Counted from the stretch's first letter, positions 15,451 through 25,345 are shown. The stretch: 42,736 nucleotides of DNA from Porphyromonas gulae DSM 15663 (GCF_000378065.1 NZ_KB899171.1:1-42736), one strand, 5' to 3'. Made by a program: numbers and translations. The notes: generated from the letters alone by a model not told the origin.

Positions 15451-17097
15451 TCAATGCAAGGCACAACCCTTACACTTCTCCCTTATCTGAGTAAAGAAAT
15501 CATTGCCCTTGTCGTCTACCAGAATAAAGGCAGGGAAGTCCTCCACTTCGATCTTCCAGATAGCCTCCATTCCCAGCTCGGGATATTCCAGACACTCCAC
15601 TTTCTTGATGCTGTCCTGAGCCAGAATGGCTGCAGGGCCACCGACGCTGCCGAGGTAGAATCCGCCATACTTCTTACATGCATCCGTCACTTGCTGTGAG
15701 CGGTTGCCTTTGGCTATCATCACCATACTGCCCCCGTACGATTGGAAAAGATCCACATAGCTATCCATACGGCCTGCCGTCGTAGGCCCGAACGAACCGC
15801 TCGGCATCCCCTTCGGCGTCTTGGCCGGACCGGCATAATAGATGGGATGATTCTTGACATAGTCGGGCAAACCCTCACCACGGTCGATACGCTCCTTCAG
15901 TTTGGCGTGAGCAATATCACGCCCGACGATGATCGTACCGCTGAGAGACAAACGGGTGGAAACAGGATACTGCGACAGCTCTTTCAGAATCTCAGGCATC
16001 GGACGATTCAGATCCACCTTGACTACCGTGCCCTCTGTACCCTCACGCATGGATTCAGGGATGAGACGTGCCGGATTGGTCTCCATCTTTTCAATCCAGA
16101 TACCGTCTTTATTGATCTTTGCTTTGATATTACGGTCTGCCGAACAACTGACACCCATACCTACGGGACAGCTCGCTCCATGTCGGGGCAGGCGGATGAT
16201 GCGCACATCGTGAGCGAAGTACTTACCGCCAAACTGAGCACCCAAGCCCAAGCGATGCGAAGCCTCCAGCACCTCCTTCTCCAGCTCGATGTCGCGGAAA
16301 GCACGCCCGCCTTCGTTGCCCGAAGTCGGCAGATTGTCGTAGTACTTGGCCGAAGCCAGCTTAACGGTCTTGAGGTTCGCTTCGGCCGAAGTTCCGCCTA
16401 TCACGAATGCGATGTGATACGGAGGACAGGCAGCCGTACCCAAAGAACTCATCTTCTCCACGAGGAAGTTCACCAGCGTCTTGGGGTTGAGCAGTGCTTT
16501 CGTTTCCTGATAGAGATACGTCTTATTGGCCGACCCTCCTCCTTTGGCTATGCAGAGAAAGTCGTACTCCATGCCGTCCACGGCCATCAGGTCGATCTGT
16601 GCCGGCAGGTTGCACCCCGTATTCACTTCCTTATACATGTCCAAGGGAGCATTCTGCGAATAGCGCAGGTTCTCCTGTGTATAGGTATCATAGACACCAT
16701 GCGAGAGCTGTTCTTCGTCATGACCGCCCGTCCAGACCTGCTGTCCCTTCTTGCCGAGGATGATAGCCGTGCCCGTATCCTGACAGAACGGGAGCTGTCC
16801 TTTGGCCGAAACTTCCGAATTGCGCAGGAAAGTCAGAGCCACGAATTTGTCATTTTCGCTGGCTTCCGGATCGGATAGGATCCGAGCCACCTGCTGCTGA
16901 TGCTCCGGTCGCAAATAGAAAGCAATGTCATGAAAAGCCGTCCGCGCAAGTAATCGCAGAGCTTCCGGCTCCACTCTCAGGACATCATGATCGCCAAACT
17001 TGTCCACGGACACATACTCCTTCGTCAGCAAATAATACTCTGTCGTATCGTCCCCCATAGGGAAGGGCTTCTGATACTTAAAATCTGGAGTTGCCAT
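15451..17097 (-). CDS. fumB: fumarate hydratase class I (iron-sulfur type)
   Basis: The 548-aa enzyme interconverts fumarate and malate, here probably in the anaerobic branch leading from aspartate/oxaloacetate to fumarate respiration. Class I hallmarks are the three cluster-ligand cysteines in [21 protein letters not shown] and [13 protein letters not shown]. The C-terminal beta domain carries the [17 protein letters not shown] and [13 protein letters not shown] blocks. The length suits the single-chain fumarase. It is a separate unit from dnaX, with a hairpin behind it at 15382. Confidence 0.94.
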   Translation of the reverse strand: MATPDFKYQKPFPMGDDTTEYYLLTKEYVSVDKFGDHDVLRVEPEALRLLARTAFHDIAFYLRPEHQQQVARILSDPEASENDKFVALTFLRNSEVSAKGQLPFCQDTGTAIILGKKGQQVWTGGHDEEQLSHGVYDTYTQENLRYSQNAPLDMYKEVNTGCNLPAQIDLMAVDGMEYDFLCIAKGGGSANKTYLYQETKALLNPKTLVNFLVEKMSSLGTAACPPYHIAFVIGGTSAEANLKTVKLASAKYYDNLPTSGNEGGRAFRDIELEKEVLEASHRLGLGAQFGGKYFAHDVRIIRLPRHGASCPVGMGVSCSADRNIKAKINKDGIWIEKMETNPARLIPESMREGTEGTVVKVDLNRPMPEILKELSQYPVSTRLSLSGTIIVGRDIAHAKLKERIDRGEGLPDYVKNHPIYYAGPAKTPKGMPSGSFGPTTAGRMDSYVDLFQSYGGSMVMIAKGNRSQQVTDACKKYGGFYLGSVGGPAAILAQDSIKKVECLEYPELGMEAIWKIEVEDFPAFILVDDKGNDFFTQIREKCKGCALH

Positions 17098-17169
17098 AGT
17101 AATCGTAACTGTTGTTATTAAAGTGATAATCGGTTCTTTTTTTGAGGCCTCCTCATACAGGAAGTTTCC

Positions 17170-17400
17170 TCACGGGCGCATTCGGAGTATTTGCTCTGCG
17201 GATGCACTTGCTATTTCCTTCAGGCAGGTCAGGCACAGGCAGTCGTGATAATGTCGTCGGAGGAATTCGAAGTGATGCGATTGCAGTTGTACCGTCCTAC
17301 AGTCGCATCGCATATCGGGAAGATCATGACCGCATAGAAAGCCTCTCCCACAACGGGGACAGACTTTCCGGCGGTAGTTTCCCGATAGATTCAGGCTCAT
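17170..17400 (-). CDS. cysteine-rich CWC-type small protein
   Basis: This 76-aa protein has the spacing CPRCGRGFLCGHD...MRCDC...LRRHYHDCLCLTCLKEI, typical of the 'cysteine-rich CWC' family of presumed metal-binding proteins. Its ATG overlaps the stop codon of the upstream FabK-like gene by 4 bp (ATGA), indicating translational coupling. Function is unknown; zinc or iron binding is inferred from nine Cys in 76 residues. Confidence 0.75.
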   Translation of the reverse strand: MSLNLSGNYRRKVCPRCGRGFLCGHDLPDMRCDCRTVQLQSHHFEFLRRHYHDCLCLTCLKEIASASAEQILRMRP

Positions 17401-18338
17401 ATCACAGCAGGCATACCGGCCAACGATCGCTTGTATCCATCCACCAGATCAGCCATGATCTCGGCCACTGTCTCCGCATGACGTATCTGCGATGCTGCTT
17501 GGCCTATCTCCAATTCGCCCTCGTGCAGGTCGCCTTCGAAGATACCCTGCTTGGCACGACCACGACCGAGTAGCTCGCGTAGCTCTTCCACGGAAGCACC
17601 ACGCTGCTCGGCAGCGAATACATCCTGATAGAATTTGTTCTTCAGCAGCCGCGTAGGCGATACAGCCTTGAGCGAAAGCATCGTATCTCCCTCCACAGAC
17701 TGGCGGCAATGCGCTTTGAAGTCTTCATGAGCGGAGCTTTCTTCACTCAGAGCAAAACGCGTGCCCACCTGTACGGCATCGGCACCCAAGGCCAAAGCAG
17801 CGGCAACTGCACGGCCGGAAGCAATCCCTCCGGCAGCAACCACAGGAATGCTCACGGCATCCACCACTTCGGGTATCAGGCAGAGGGTCGTAGTCTCCTC
17901 CCGTCCATTATGTCCGCCGGCTTCGAATCCTTCGGCTACGATGGCATCTACACCGGCAGCCTCCGATTTGCGAGCGAATGTGGCACTGCTCACTACATGT
18001 ATTACCTTGCTACCGGCAGCTTTCAGCTTGGGTGTCCATACCTTCGGACTGCCGGCTGACGTTACCACTACGGGCACATGCTCCCTCATGATGATCTCCA
18101 TGATCTTGTCCATCTCGGGATAGAGAAGAGGTACGTTCACACCGAAAGGCTTGTCTGTAGCAGCTTTACAAGAACGGATGTGGTGTTCCAGATTGTCCGG
18201 ATGCATGGATCCCGCACCTATAAGTCCCAAACCACCGCAGTTGCTCACAGCAGAAGCCAGTCTCCAACCGCTGCACCATACCATTCCTCCCGATATGATC
18301 GGATGCTCGATACCCAATAATTCGCAAATTCTATTCAT
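17397..18338 (-). CDS. fabK: FabK-like enoyl-ACP reductase / nitronate monooxygenase family flavoprotein
   Basis: The 313-aa protein is an FMN-dependent TIM barrel: IEHPIISGGMVWCSGWRLASAVSNCGGLGLIGAGSM at the N-terminus, VTSAGSPKVW, VAEGFEAGGHNG (flavin and catalytic-His region), IPVVAAGGIASGRAVAAALALGADAVQVGTRF. This family contains both FabK (enoyl-ACP reductase II) and nitronate monooxygenases. The AEGFEAGGHNG motif with nearby His and the length favour FabK, which performs the last reduction of fatty-acid elongation. No FabI is seen here to settle it. The small CWC protein is coupled downstream. Confidence 0.8.
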   Translation of the reverse strand: MNRICELLGIEHPIISGGMVWCSGWRLASAVSNCGGLGLIGAGSMHPDNLEHHIRSCKAATDKPFGVNVPLLYPEMDKIMEIIMREHVPVVVTSAGSPKVWTPKLKAAGSKVIHVVSSATFARKSEAAGVDAIVAEGFEAGGHNGREETTTLCLIPEVVDAVSIPVVAAGGIASGRAVAAALALGADAVQVGTRFALSEESSAHEDFKAHCRQSVEGDTMLSLKAVSPTRLLKNKFYQDVFAAEQRGASVEELRELLGRGRAKQGIFEGDLHEGELEIGQAASQIRHAETVAEIMADLVDGYKRSLAGMPAVI

Positions 18339-18339
18339 T

Positions 18340-18795
18340 TCTTATTCTTCTTATTTTGTATTGTATCTGTTGTTCTATTGCACTTCGGTTCGTATAGTCT
18401 TATCCTTATTCAAACCGACGCACCTTGTAAGAGTACAACCGTACTCACATCTTTCAGGTTCTTGCACCGGCACACAATATTATGAGACGTACAGGAAAGC
18501 CCAACTACATGAAAAGCGGCAATTCACGGATATGCCTCTTACAATTCTGTTTCAGATATAAATCTCGACCATAATCACAAAAATAGGAACAAAAGCCGAC
18601 TTCTACACCCTGCTGTTTCGATGCCGAGGGGAAAGGAACTTCCCCGATGCGATATACCCTACATCCAAGCAGACGACACGCAGGCAGAAGCGAAGAATAC
18701 GGTATAGGCGGCAAACAGTCTTTTTCGCTTCCCTCTCGCGACTTTCTAAGATCTCATGTGGTTCGTAAAATCAGACAAATGACGTTGCAAAAAAC
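18340..18795. other. intergenic stretch between fabK and the palindromic element
   Basis: No convincing coding frame, RNA or terminator is recognised. Frames present on both strands have unnatural composition. Confidence 0.5.
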
Positions 18796-18796
18796 G

Positions 18797-18925
18797 TGGC
18801 GCGAGAAAATTTTCGGTTTGGCTCGGGAATTGAAAAAAAGTCGCGCCGGAACGAAAAACTTCTCAGACGTGTTTTTCAAAATCCACGAACCGCAATTCGG
18901 TCGTTTTTGGTTCCAGAAACAGGAG
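18797..18925. repeat. palindromic dispersed element, copy 1
   Basis: The left part (18802-18822, CGAGAAAATTTTCGGTTTGGC) and right part (18845-18865) are imperfect inverted repeats, matching at about 15 of 21 positions. The same order of blocks recurs at 31071-31180, including GTGGCGCGAGAA at the start, CGCGCC and ACGAAAAA in the right arm, and a downstream TTTTTGG...AAACAGGA. It is MITE- or REP-like. It lies upstream of ftsK. Confidence 0.7.
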
Positions 18926-19057
18926 AGCACGGACAAAGAAGAGTGACAGTTTTCCCGTTCATGAAACAGAGAGAAGAGATCTGGGATTGCTTCCATTCAT
19001 CTAAAAAGGGACTCAAAACTTAACTGAAAAGTGAAATGGATAGGGCACAAAAATTCG

Positions 19058-19065
19058 TACTTTTG
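19058..19065 (+). promoter_or_regulatory. -7 box upstream of ftsK
   Basis: TACTTTTG fits TAnnTTTG. A start near 19072 would lie after an in-frame ATG at 19036, supporting the ftsK start at 19135. Confidence 0.5.
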
Positions 19066-19134
19066 TCAGGATTCAAAGCAAACAAAACCCGTAAACAACA
19101 ATTCCCCTTTACGAGGGGAGCAGAGTTTTTTCAG

Positions 19135-21615
19135 ATGGCTACAAAACAACGCAAAGGGAGCAGAAGCTCCGGACGAAATACATCCTCCACAAATAGAAGA
19201 AAAGAGGGCAACTTTCTACGCCGCATATTCATCACCCCCATACGGGATACTTTCAGTCGCGACAAGGTCGGCTTCGTCTTCGGAGCCATACTGCTGGCCA
19301 TCGCACTCTATACTGCTATAGCCATAGGTTCGTTCTTCGTACATGGGGGAGTGGATCAGAGCGTCGTGCGGGATGCGCCTGTCAGCGACATCCTCCTCGG
19401 TCGCGCCCTTGTGGCCAACTTGTGCGGTATCCGTGGTGCAGTATGGGCGGAATGGCTGATGAACGGGCTGTTCGGATTCGGAACGCTCTTCCTCCTTTTC
19501 TACGTTTTTTCGTTGTCGCTGAAGCTCATGGGCGTTGTCAAGCGCGTATCCATCGTAAAACGACTGATATTCTGCGGTGTGATGACCTTTTGGACGAGCC
19601 TTGCAGCCGCATTCATCTACAAACTTTCAGGTCTCGAAGGTTTTCTTCGTTGGGGAGGTATGCACGGTCAGGAATGGACACTGTTTCTCGAACGCAATAT
19701 AGGTAAGGCCGGCCTGATCATAGTTCTGCTCGTCCTTGCCGTCATCATAGCGGTAGTGGTACGCAGTGAATGTATGGGTTTCTTCCGCCGTTTGCTGGGA
19801 CTAAGCTGGATCTCTATCCCCAAACTGCCGAAGAGGGAGAAGAAAAACAATCATGACGAGTCCGGGGACGAGCAGTTCGGCAATGGCTACGACAGGGGCG
19901 AAAGCGAGAATCTATCGGGCTATCTCAACAATTCGGAATACGAAGACAGCCCCGAGAGTGAAAATGCCGATGAACCGGATGATTATATTCCGGCTCATAA
20001 GAAAGAAGAGGAAAATGATTCTTCGCAGTCCATACAGGTGGGATCGATGACTGTGGAACTGGCTCAAGAGGAAGAAAAGGCGGACGAAGCTCTGCTGGCG
20101 GAAACCAAAACGGATCCCAGAATGGACTTGGCTTCATACAAGTTCCCTCCTGTCGATCTGCTTACCCAGTACGACCTGCAGCAACCTCCGATCGACATGA
20201 ACGAGATAGAAGAGAACCAAAAGCGAATCATCGCCACGCTGGACAGCTTCAAGATTCATGTGACACCGATCAAGGCCACAGTAGGCCCTACGGTGACGCT
20301 CTATGAGGTTGCACCGGATTCGGGTATCAAAATCAGTCGCATCCGCAATCTGGAGGACGACATCGCCATGAGTCTCAAAGCTGTAGGAGGTATCCGTATC
20401 ATCGCGCCGATGCCGGGCAAAGGGACGATCGGTATAGAAGTGCCCAACCGAAAGCCACAGACCGTAAGCATGTACTCGGTCTTGACTTCCAAGAAATACC
20501 AAGAGTCCGACATGGATCTGCCCGTGGCACTCGGCAAGACGATCACGAATGAAGTGTTCATCTTCGACCTTTGCAAGATGCCTCACCTCCTGATAGCAGG
20601 TGCTACGGGACAGGGGAAATCCGTGGGTCTGAACGCCATGATCACCTCTCTCCTGTACAAGAAGCATCCGGCCGAACTGAAGTTCGTACTCGTAGACCCA
20701 AAGATGCTGGAGTTCGCTGTCTACGAAGCTATCGAGCGTCACTATTTGGCCAAGCTCCCCGACGAGGACAGAGCCATCGTGACGGATATGACCAAGGTGG
20801 TACCCACTCTGAACTCTCTCTGCATCGAAATGGACAATCGCTACCGCATGCTGACGGAAGCACGAGTGAGGAACATCAAGGAATACAACGATCAGATTAT
20901 CAGTGGCAAGCTCAGCCGCTTGCACGGTCATAAATTTCTGCCCTATATCGTACTGATCGTCGATGAGTTTGCCGATCTGATCATGACATCGGGCAAAGAG
21001 GTAGAGCGTCCGATCACCCGCATCGCCCAGAAAGCACGTGCCGCAGGTATTCACATGGTGGTAGCCACCCAGCGACCCTCCACTGACATTATCACCGGTA
21101 TTATCAAAGCGAACTTTCCGGCACGTATCGCCTTCAAAGTATTCTCCATGATCGACTCCCGAACCATTCTGGACCAACCGGGAGCCAATCAGCTCGTCGG
21201 CCGTGGAGATATGCTTTTCTATCAGGGAAAAGACACGGTACGTCTGCAATGCGCTTTCCTCGATACGCCGGAGTGCGAGGCCGTCACCCACCACATTTCG
21301 CTTCAGGAAAGTTACACTTCGGCTTATGAGCTGCCGGAGTATGTGCCCGAAGGCGAAGAGGGAGGACTGAAGGCCTTCAATCCGCAGGAGAAAGATCCTC
21401 TCTTTGAAGAAGTAGCCCGCATGGTGGTAAACTCACAACAGGGATCCACCTCTAATATCCAGAGAAAGTTCAATATCGGCTACAACCGTGCAGGGCGATT
21501 GATGGACCAACTGGAAGGTGCCGGTATCGTTTCGCCGCAGGACGGTAGCAAACCGAGGCAGGTATTGATCCAAGATGAAATGAGTCTGGAACGCTTGTTC
21601 GAAACACTCCGATAA
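19135..21615 (+). CDS. ftsK: DNA translocase FtsK/SpoIIIE
   Basis: The 826-aa septal motor pumps chromosome ends apart at division and activates XerCD at dif. Four N-terminal membrane spans fall between about residues 35 and 210, then an acidic Ser/Glu-rich linker (about 235-320). The motor follows with Walker A GATGQGKSVGLN, Walker B IVLIVDEFADLIM, and the C-terminal gamma winged helix (STSNIQRKFNIGYNRAGRLMDQLE) that reads polar KOPS sequences. I chose the ATG at 19135 because the preceding 33 codons from 19036 lie around the promoter box. The LolA-like gene starts 14 nt after the stop, a common pairing in Bacteroidota. Confidence 0.93.
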   Translation: MATKQRKGSRSSGRNTSSTNRRKEGNFLRRIFITPIRDTFSRDKVGFVFGAILLAIALYTAIAIGSFFVHGGVDQSVVRDAPVSDILLGRALVANLCGIRGAVWAEWLMNGLFGFGTLFLLFYVFSLSLKLMGVVKRVSIVKRLIFCGVMTFWTSLAAAFIYKLSGLEGFLRWGGMHGQEWTLFLERNIGKAGLIIVLLVLAVIIAVVVRSECMGFFRRLLGLSWISIPKLPKREKKNNHDESGDEQFGNGYDRGESENLSGYLNNSEYEDSPESENADEPDDYIPAHKKEEENDSSQSIQVGSMTVELAQEEEKADEALLAETKTDPRMDLASYKFPPVDLLTQYDLQQPPIDMNEIEENQKRIIATLDSFKIHVTPIKATVGPTVTLYEVAPDSGIKISRIRNLEDDIAMSLKAVGGIRIIAPMPGKGTIGIEVPNRKPQTVSMYSVLTSKKYQESDMDLPVALGKTITNEVFIFDLCKMPHLLIAGATGQGKSVGLNAMITSLLYKKHPAELKFVLVDPKMLEFAVYEAIERHYLAKLPDEDRAIVTDMTKVVPTLNSLCIEMDNRYRMLTEARVRNIKEYNDQIISGKLSRLHGHKFLPYIVLIVDEFADLIMTSGKEVERPITRIAQKARAAGIHMVVATQRPSTDIITGIIKANFPARIAFKVFSMIDSRTILDQPGANQLVGRGDMLFYQGKDTVRLQCAFLDTPECEAVTHHISLQESYTSAYELPEYVPEGEEGGLKAFNPQEKDPLFEEVARMVVNSQQGSTSNIQRKFNIGYNRAGRLMDQLEGAGIVSPQDGSKPRQVLIQDEMSLERLFETLR

Positions 21616-21628
21616 TCCGAAAGAAACA

Positions 21629-22276
21629 ATGAAGACATCCTTGCACCGGATCCGGATGTTCCGGATCCTCTTTCTGCTCCTTTTCATTCCCGCCACGGGT
21701 TTGGCCCAACGCACAGTACAAGGCGAACTCCAAGCAGCAGCCAAGCACCTTGCCAACCCCGATGGGACGCGAATCGACTTTCAGGCAGAGACCATAGCTC
21801 CCAATGACATGGGTTCATCACCCCTCTCTTCCGGTAGCCTCATCCTCAAAGGCAATCAATTTCGTCTCGGCTTCGGCTCTATCACAGCCGTATTCGATGG
21901 CCAAAAAACGCTCTCTTACTACGATGCATCCGAGAATACGCTCAACATCTCCCACCCGACGAATGCGGAATTGGCTATGATCAACCCACTGATCATCCTC
22001 ACCCGATCCGAAGCCGGCTATCGCACAGCCATGCTGCCTCCGACGAAAGGGGGGAACGTAATCGGCCTCACGCCCAAAACGGCTAACGGGATCAAACGAA
22101 TCGAGCTACAGGTCAGCACCCAAGGCTCACGCCCGACCGGTGCCATGATTATTCTGGAAGATGGGACAAGGATCGTGACAAAAATCACCGGTATCAGTCC
22201 GACAAAAGCATCTTCCGAACTGTTCCGACTTGCCAAAAAAGACTACCCCAACGTAGAAGTCATCGATCTCAGATAA
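21629..22276 (+). CDS. lolA: LolA-like outer-membrane lipoprotein carrier
   Basis: The 215-aa protein has a signal peptide (about 1-26, ending ATGLAQ) and a LolA-like beta fold pattern, with FRLGFGSITAVFDGQKTLSYYDASENTLNISHPT in the middle. LolA takes lipoproteins from LolCDE across the periplasm to the outer membrane. Sequence similarity to E. coli LolA is weak by eye. The call rests on the signal peptide, the 'F.QKTLSYYD...N' segment and the position directly behind ftsK, usual for Bacteroidota lolA. Confidence 0.75.
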   Translation: MKTSLHRIRMFRILFLLLFIPATGLAQRTVQGELQAAAKHLANPDGTRIDFQAETIAPNDMGSSPLSSGSLILKGNQFRLGFGSITAVFDGQKTLSYYDASENTLNISHPTNAELAMINPLIILTRSEAGYRTAMLPPTKGGNVIGLTPKTANGIKRIELQVSTQGSRPTGAMIILEDGTRIVTKITGISPTKASSELFRLAKKDYPNVEVIDLR

Positions 22277-22339
22277 TAAAACTCCTGCTAAGCCCGTTTT
22301 CCTGTTGGAACAAAGAGATCATCAACAAACGAAAAATCC

Positions 22340-22765
22340 ATGAATCGAACAGTGAAAACCCTGGGAATCTTTCTTATCGGTATGCTGACCTTCCTTGTCG
22401 GGGCAGCGGAAAACTCTACGAAATCGCTCGTTGGGACGTGCTGGAGGAGGCACCTTTCTCCCGAAGAAATCAATCTGTCGGCAGACAACGTCAGCCCTTC
22501 TTTCAAAGCCTATATGGAGCTGGCATTCAACGAAGGGAACAAAGCCATGCTCACCATCCGAATAGAAGGAATGGGAACAAAACCGGCGGAATCGAAAGAG
22601 GAAATCTACTACGAATGCAACGGCAACGATGAGGTTATCATCATCACCAGACGGGACGGTGGCGGAGAAGATAGAGAGAAAGCAGCCATCAGCTGGATGG
22701 ACGAAACGATGAAGTTAGTCACCGAAGGAGAAGAACAGATCTTCAAGCTCATCAGGAAAAAGTAA
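22340..22765 (+). CDS. small secreted protein of unknown function
   Basis: The 141-aa protein has a hydrophobic N-terminal signal (about 1-22, LGIFLIGMLTFLVGAA) and an acidic mature part. It alternates predicted beta strands (ELAFNEGNKAMLTIRIEGMG, EEIYYECNGNDEVIIITRRD, ETMKLVTEGEEQIFKLIRKK), suggesting a small beta-barrel or lipocalin-like fold. I do not recognise the family. It lies 63 nt after lolA and ends before a shared terminator, so it may belong to the ftsK-lolA unit. Confidence 0.7.
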   Translation: MNRTVKTLGIFLIGMLTFLVGAAENSTKSLVGTCWRRHLSPEEINLSADNVSPSFKAYMELAFNEGNKAMLTIRIEGMGTKPAESKEEIYYECNGNDEVIIITRRDGGGEDREKAAISWMDETMKLVTEGEEQIFKLIRKK

Positions 22766-22814
22766 TCCTCCGCTACCCCACTATCTCTTCCGTTCGGGAT
22801 GGAAGCAGAAAGGG

Positions 22815-22859
22815 AAAGAGGATATGCCCCATGCACTTCGGTGCCGGCATATCCTCTTT
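22815..22859. terminator. bidirectional terminator between the secreted protein and galK
   Basis: AAAGAGGATATGCC (22815-22828) and GGCATATCCTCTTT (22846-22859) are exact reverse complements. T-rich sequence on both sides allows it to serve both converging units. Confidence 0.9.
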
Positions 22860-22899
22860 TCTTTTGCAGCTATCGCTGCTGACGAAACGGCGTTCTCGG

Positions 22900-24054
22900 T
22901 CAGTCCAATCTGCGAGAGCCGTCACCGATAACCACATTGTACACCTTGGGTTCGCGGCCGAATCGCTCCTTGAATCTCTTCTTGGCATTCTCGATGAAGA
23001 GATCGTAGAGTTCTTTCTTCACGAGGTTGATCGTACAACCTCCAAATCCGCCACCCATAACGCGCGAACCGGTCACGCCACAATCCCGGGCTATGCCGTT
23101 GAGGAAGTCGAGCTCTTCGCAGCTCACCTCATAGAGACGACTCATACCATCGTGCGTCTCGTACATTTTCTGCCCTACGGTTTCGTAGTCGTCACGCACC
23201 AGAGCATCGCACACATCGAGCACTCGCTGCACTTCTTCGACGACGTACTCGGCACGCATATAATCCTCGGCGGAGACTTCGCCCTTCACCTCTTCCAGCA
23301 TACTCATGGAAGCATCTCGCAGGAACTCCACTTCGGGATGTTTTTTCTTAATCTCCTTGACCACGTTTTCGCAGGACTCTCTCCTTTTATTATACGCAGA
23401 GGAAGCAAGCTCATGCTTTACGACCGAATCCAAAAGCACCAGCCTGTACCCTTGGGGATGGAATGGGAAATATTTATGCTCGAGCGTCTTGCAGTCCAAA
23501 CGGATAAGATGGTCTTTCTTCCCGAAAAGGCTGGCAAACTGATCCATGATACCGCACTTCACGCCCACGTACTTATGCTCCGTAGCCTGACCGACCTTGG
23601 CTAATTCGAATTTGTCGATCCTGCCGTTGCCGAAGAGTTCGTTCAAGGCAAAAGCATAGGTGCTTTCCAAGGCTGCCGAAGAGGACATGCCGGCTCCGAG
23701 CGGAATATCTCCGGAGAAGGCCGTATTGAATCCCTTTACCTCCACGCCTCGGACTATCATCTCGCGACAGACGCCATAGATATACTTGGCCCAAGTGGCA
23801 CGGGGAGCATCGTCCGGCCCGAGGCCGAACTCCACATAGTCCTTGAGGTCGATCGAATATGCCCTTACCTTGTCCGATCCATTCGGCTTTACTTCGGCCA
23901 TGACGCCCTTGTCTATAGCACCGGGGAAGACGAAACCTCCGTTGTAGTCCGTGTGTTCGCCGATCAGATTGATGCGCCCCGGAGAGGTGAAGATCTGACC
24001 CGTAGATCCGTCAAAGTGCTTGATGAATCTACTCCTTACGAAGTCTAATTCCAT
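22900..24054 (-). CDS. galK: galactokinase
   Basis: The 384-aa GHMP kinase phosphorylates galactose at C1 with ATP (Leloir pathway). It shows the galactokinase signature SPGRINLIGEHTDYNGGFVFPGAID (about 24-48), the GHMP ATP loop PLGAGMSSSAALE (about 115-127), the catalytic Asp region GIMDQFASLFG, and the C-terminal RVMGGGFGGCTINLV. It lies 49 nt downstream of galM in the same orientation, forming a two-gene galactose operon. No galT or galE is in the window. Confidence 0.95.
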   Translation of the reverse strand: MELDFVRSRFIKHFDGSTGQIFTSPGRINLIGEHTDYNGGFVFPGAIDKGVMAEVKPNGSDKVRAYSIDLKDYVEFGLGPDDAPRATWAKYIYGVCREMIVRGVEVKGFNTAFSGDIPLGAGMSSSAALESTYAFALNELFGNGRIDKFELAKVGQATEHKYVGVKCGIMDQFASLFGKKDHLIRLDCKTLEHKYFPFHPQGYRLVLLDSVVKHELASSAYNKRRESCENVVKEIKKKHPEVEFLRDASMSMLEEVKGEVSAEDYMRAEYVVEEVQRVLDVCDALVRDDYETVGQKMYETHDGMSRLYEVSCEELDFLNGIARDCGVTGSRVMGGGFGGCTINLVKKELYDLFIENAKKRFKERFGREPKVYNVVIGDGSRRLD

Positions 24055-24103
24055 AATTTCTGCTTGTTTATGTTTGGGTTGGTATAAAATCCTTGTGAGA
24101 AGA

Positions 24104-25171
24104 TCATTCGACGGTACCGAATCGGAACGCCGTCCGGGACTCGAATACTTCGCCAGGGCGCAAGAGGGTCGTAGGATAATTCGGTTTGTTCGGCGAATCG
24201 GGATAGTGCTGCGTCTCGAAACAAACGGCCGAACGAGCCGGATAACGCCGGTCGGACTTCCCCTTCAGCTTTCCGCTCATCCAATTGCCCGTGTACACCT
24301 GCATACCCGGTTCGGAGGAATAGACATCCAATACGATTCCGGTCTTGGGCGATATGCAACGGCAGCAGAAGCCATATGCCCCCAAGGGCTTGTCCACGAT
24401 AAAGGTATGATCGTATCCCTTTGCCCAAATGAGCTGATCCATCGCACTGTCGATCCGATCCCCTATGCCGTGAGGCATGAGGAAATCGAACGGCGTCCCC
24501 TCTACCTCGGCCGGTTCGCCGTAGGGAATGGCCGTATCGTCTGTGGGGAGATAATGCCGGGCTTGTATCATGAGGGTATGATCATGTACGGAGGGATCGC
24601 CTGCACCTGAGAGATTGAAATAGGAGTGATTGGTCAGATTCAGAACCGTAGGAGCATCCGCCGTAGCGCGATAGTCTATGTGCAATGCGCCTTCATCCGT
24701 GACGCTGTAAATGATCCGAACGACCAGCTCACCCGGATACCCCTCCTCTCCATCTGCCGACACGTATTCCAGCACAAGCGAAGAGGGGCCGGCGGATTTC
24801 ACCTCCCACACCTTCGTATTAAATCCGCTGATGCCGCCATGCAGAGAGTTCGGCCCATTGTTGATCGGCAGGCTGTAGCTTCTGCCGTCTATGGAGAAAG
24901 AACCGCGGGCAATCCGGTTGGCATACCTGCCGCAGACGGCACCGAAGTACTGCTCCTCCGAGTCGATGTATTCCTGTAGGGAGTCGTGCCCCAAGACGAC
25001 GTCCACCTGATTGCCGTCTTTGTCCGGCACGATGAGAGAAACGATTCGGGCACCGTAGTTGGTAATATAAGCGTCTATTCCTTTTCCATTGGTCAAATGG
25101 TAGAGATCCACGTCCTTACCATCGAGGCAGGAGGCAAAGGCGGATCGTTGCGGAAGGCTGATCTGATTCAT
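24104..25171 (-). CDS. galM: aldose 1-epimerase (galactose mutarotase)
   Basis: The 355-aa enzyme interconverts alpha and beta anomers of galactose, supplying alpha-galactose to GalK. Family markers are YGARIVSLIVPDKDG, GRYANRIARGSF, NNGPNSLHGG (catalytic His region), LTNHSYFNLSG with the second His, and the C-terminal CFETQHYPDSPN with the catalytic Glu. A minus-strand TATATTTG box at 25198-25205 lies about 27 nt before the ATG, suggesting that transcription of galM-galK begins there. Confidence 0.94.
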   Translation of the reverse strand: MNQISLPQRSAFASCLDGKDVDLYHLTNGKGIDAYITNYGARIVSLIVPDKDGNQVDVVLGHDSLQEYIDSEEQYFGAVCGRYANRIARGSFSIDGRSYSLPINNGPNSLHGGISGFNTKVWEVKSAGPSSLVLEYVSADGEEGYPGELVVRIIYSVTDEGALHIDYRATADAPTVLNLTNHSYFNLSGAGDPSVHDHTLMIQARHYLPTDDTAIPYGEPAEVEGTPFDFLMPHGIGDRIDSAMDQLIWAKGYDHTFIVDKPLGAYGFCCRCISPKTGIVLDVYSSEPGMQVYTGNWMSGKLKGKSDRRYPARSAVCFETQHYPDSPNKPNYPTTLLRPGEVFESRTAFRFGTVE

Positions 25172-25197
25172 TTTGCAGTCTGTTTTTTAGCACCTTC

Positions 25198-25205
25198 CAA
25201 ATATA
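25198..25205 (-). promoter_or_regulatory. -7 box upstream of galM
   Basis: The minus strand reads TATATTTG, matching TAnnTTTG. A TTG occurs 23 nt upstream (25229-25231), slightly beyond the usual spacing. Confidence 0.5.
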
Positions 25206-25279
25206 GACAATCCACAGCTAAGTATATACAAATCATCTCACCAAGACAAGCCGACAAGACTTATTATTCAGCATGCCCA

Positions 25280-25345
25280 AACTAATATTAGTTTTGGCTG
25301 AAACTAATATTAGATTCGGTAAAATCTAATATTAGATTTTGAGAG
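25280..25345. repeat. 22-bp-period tandem repeat array C (3 units, core ACTAATATTAGT)
   Basis: Units start at 25280, 25302 and 25324. Each carries the palindrome CTAATATTAG in the same place where array B carries CTACTAGTAG. The head (GCATGCCCAAACTA) and tail (TTTTGAGAGAAGCT) nearly match those of array B. It lies between the galM promoter and the pckA terminator. Confidence 0.9.

Noticed and set aside
18647-18946. 99-codon plus-strand frame upstream of ftsK
   Set aside because: It runs through the palindromic element. The similar peptide from 30991-31368 arises because the DNA element is repeated, not because a protein is conserved.
20134-21294. 386-codon minus-strand frame inside ftsK
   Set aside because: It is a mirror frame of the translocase motor domain, whose motifs are fully accounted for on the plus strand.
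13341-25345. Arrays B and C as CRISPR arrays
   Set aside because: The unit is 22 bp with no unique spacers, the cores are palindromic, and no cas genes are nearby.
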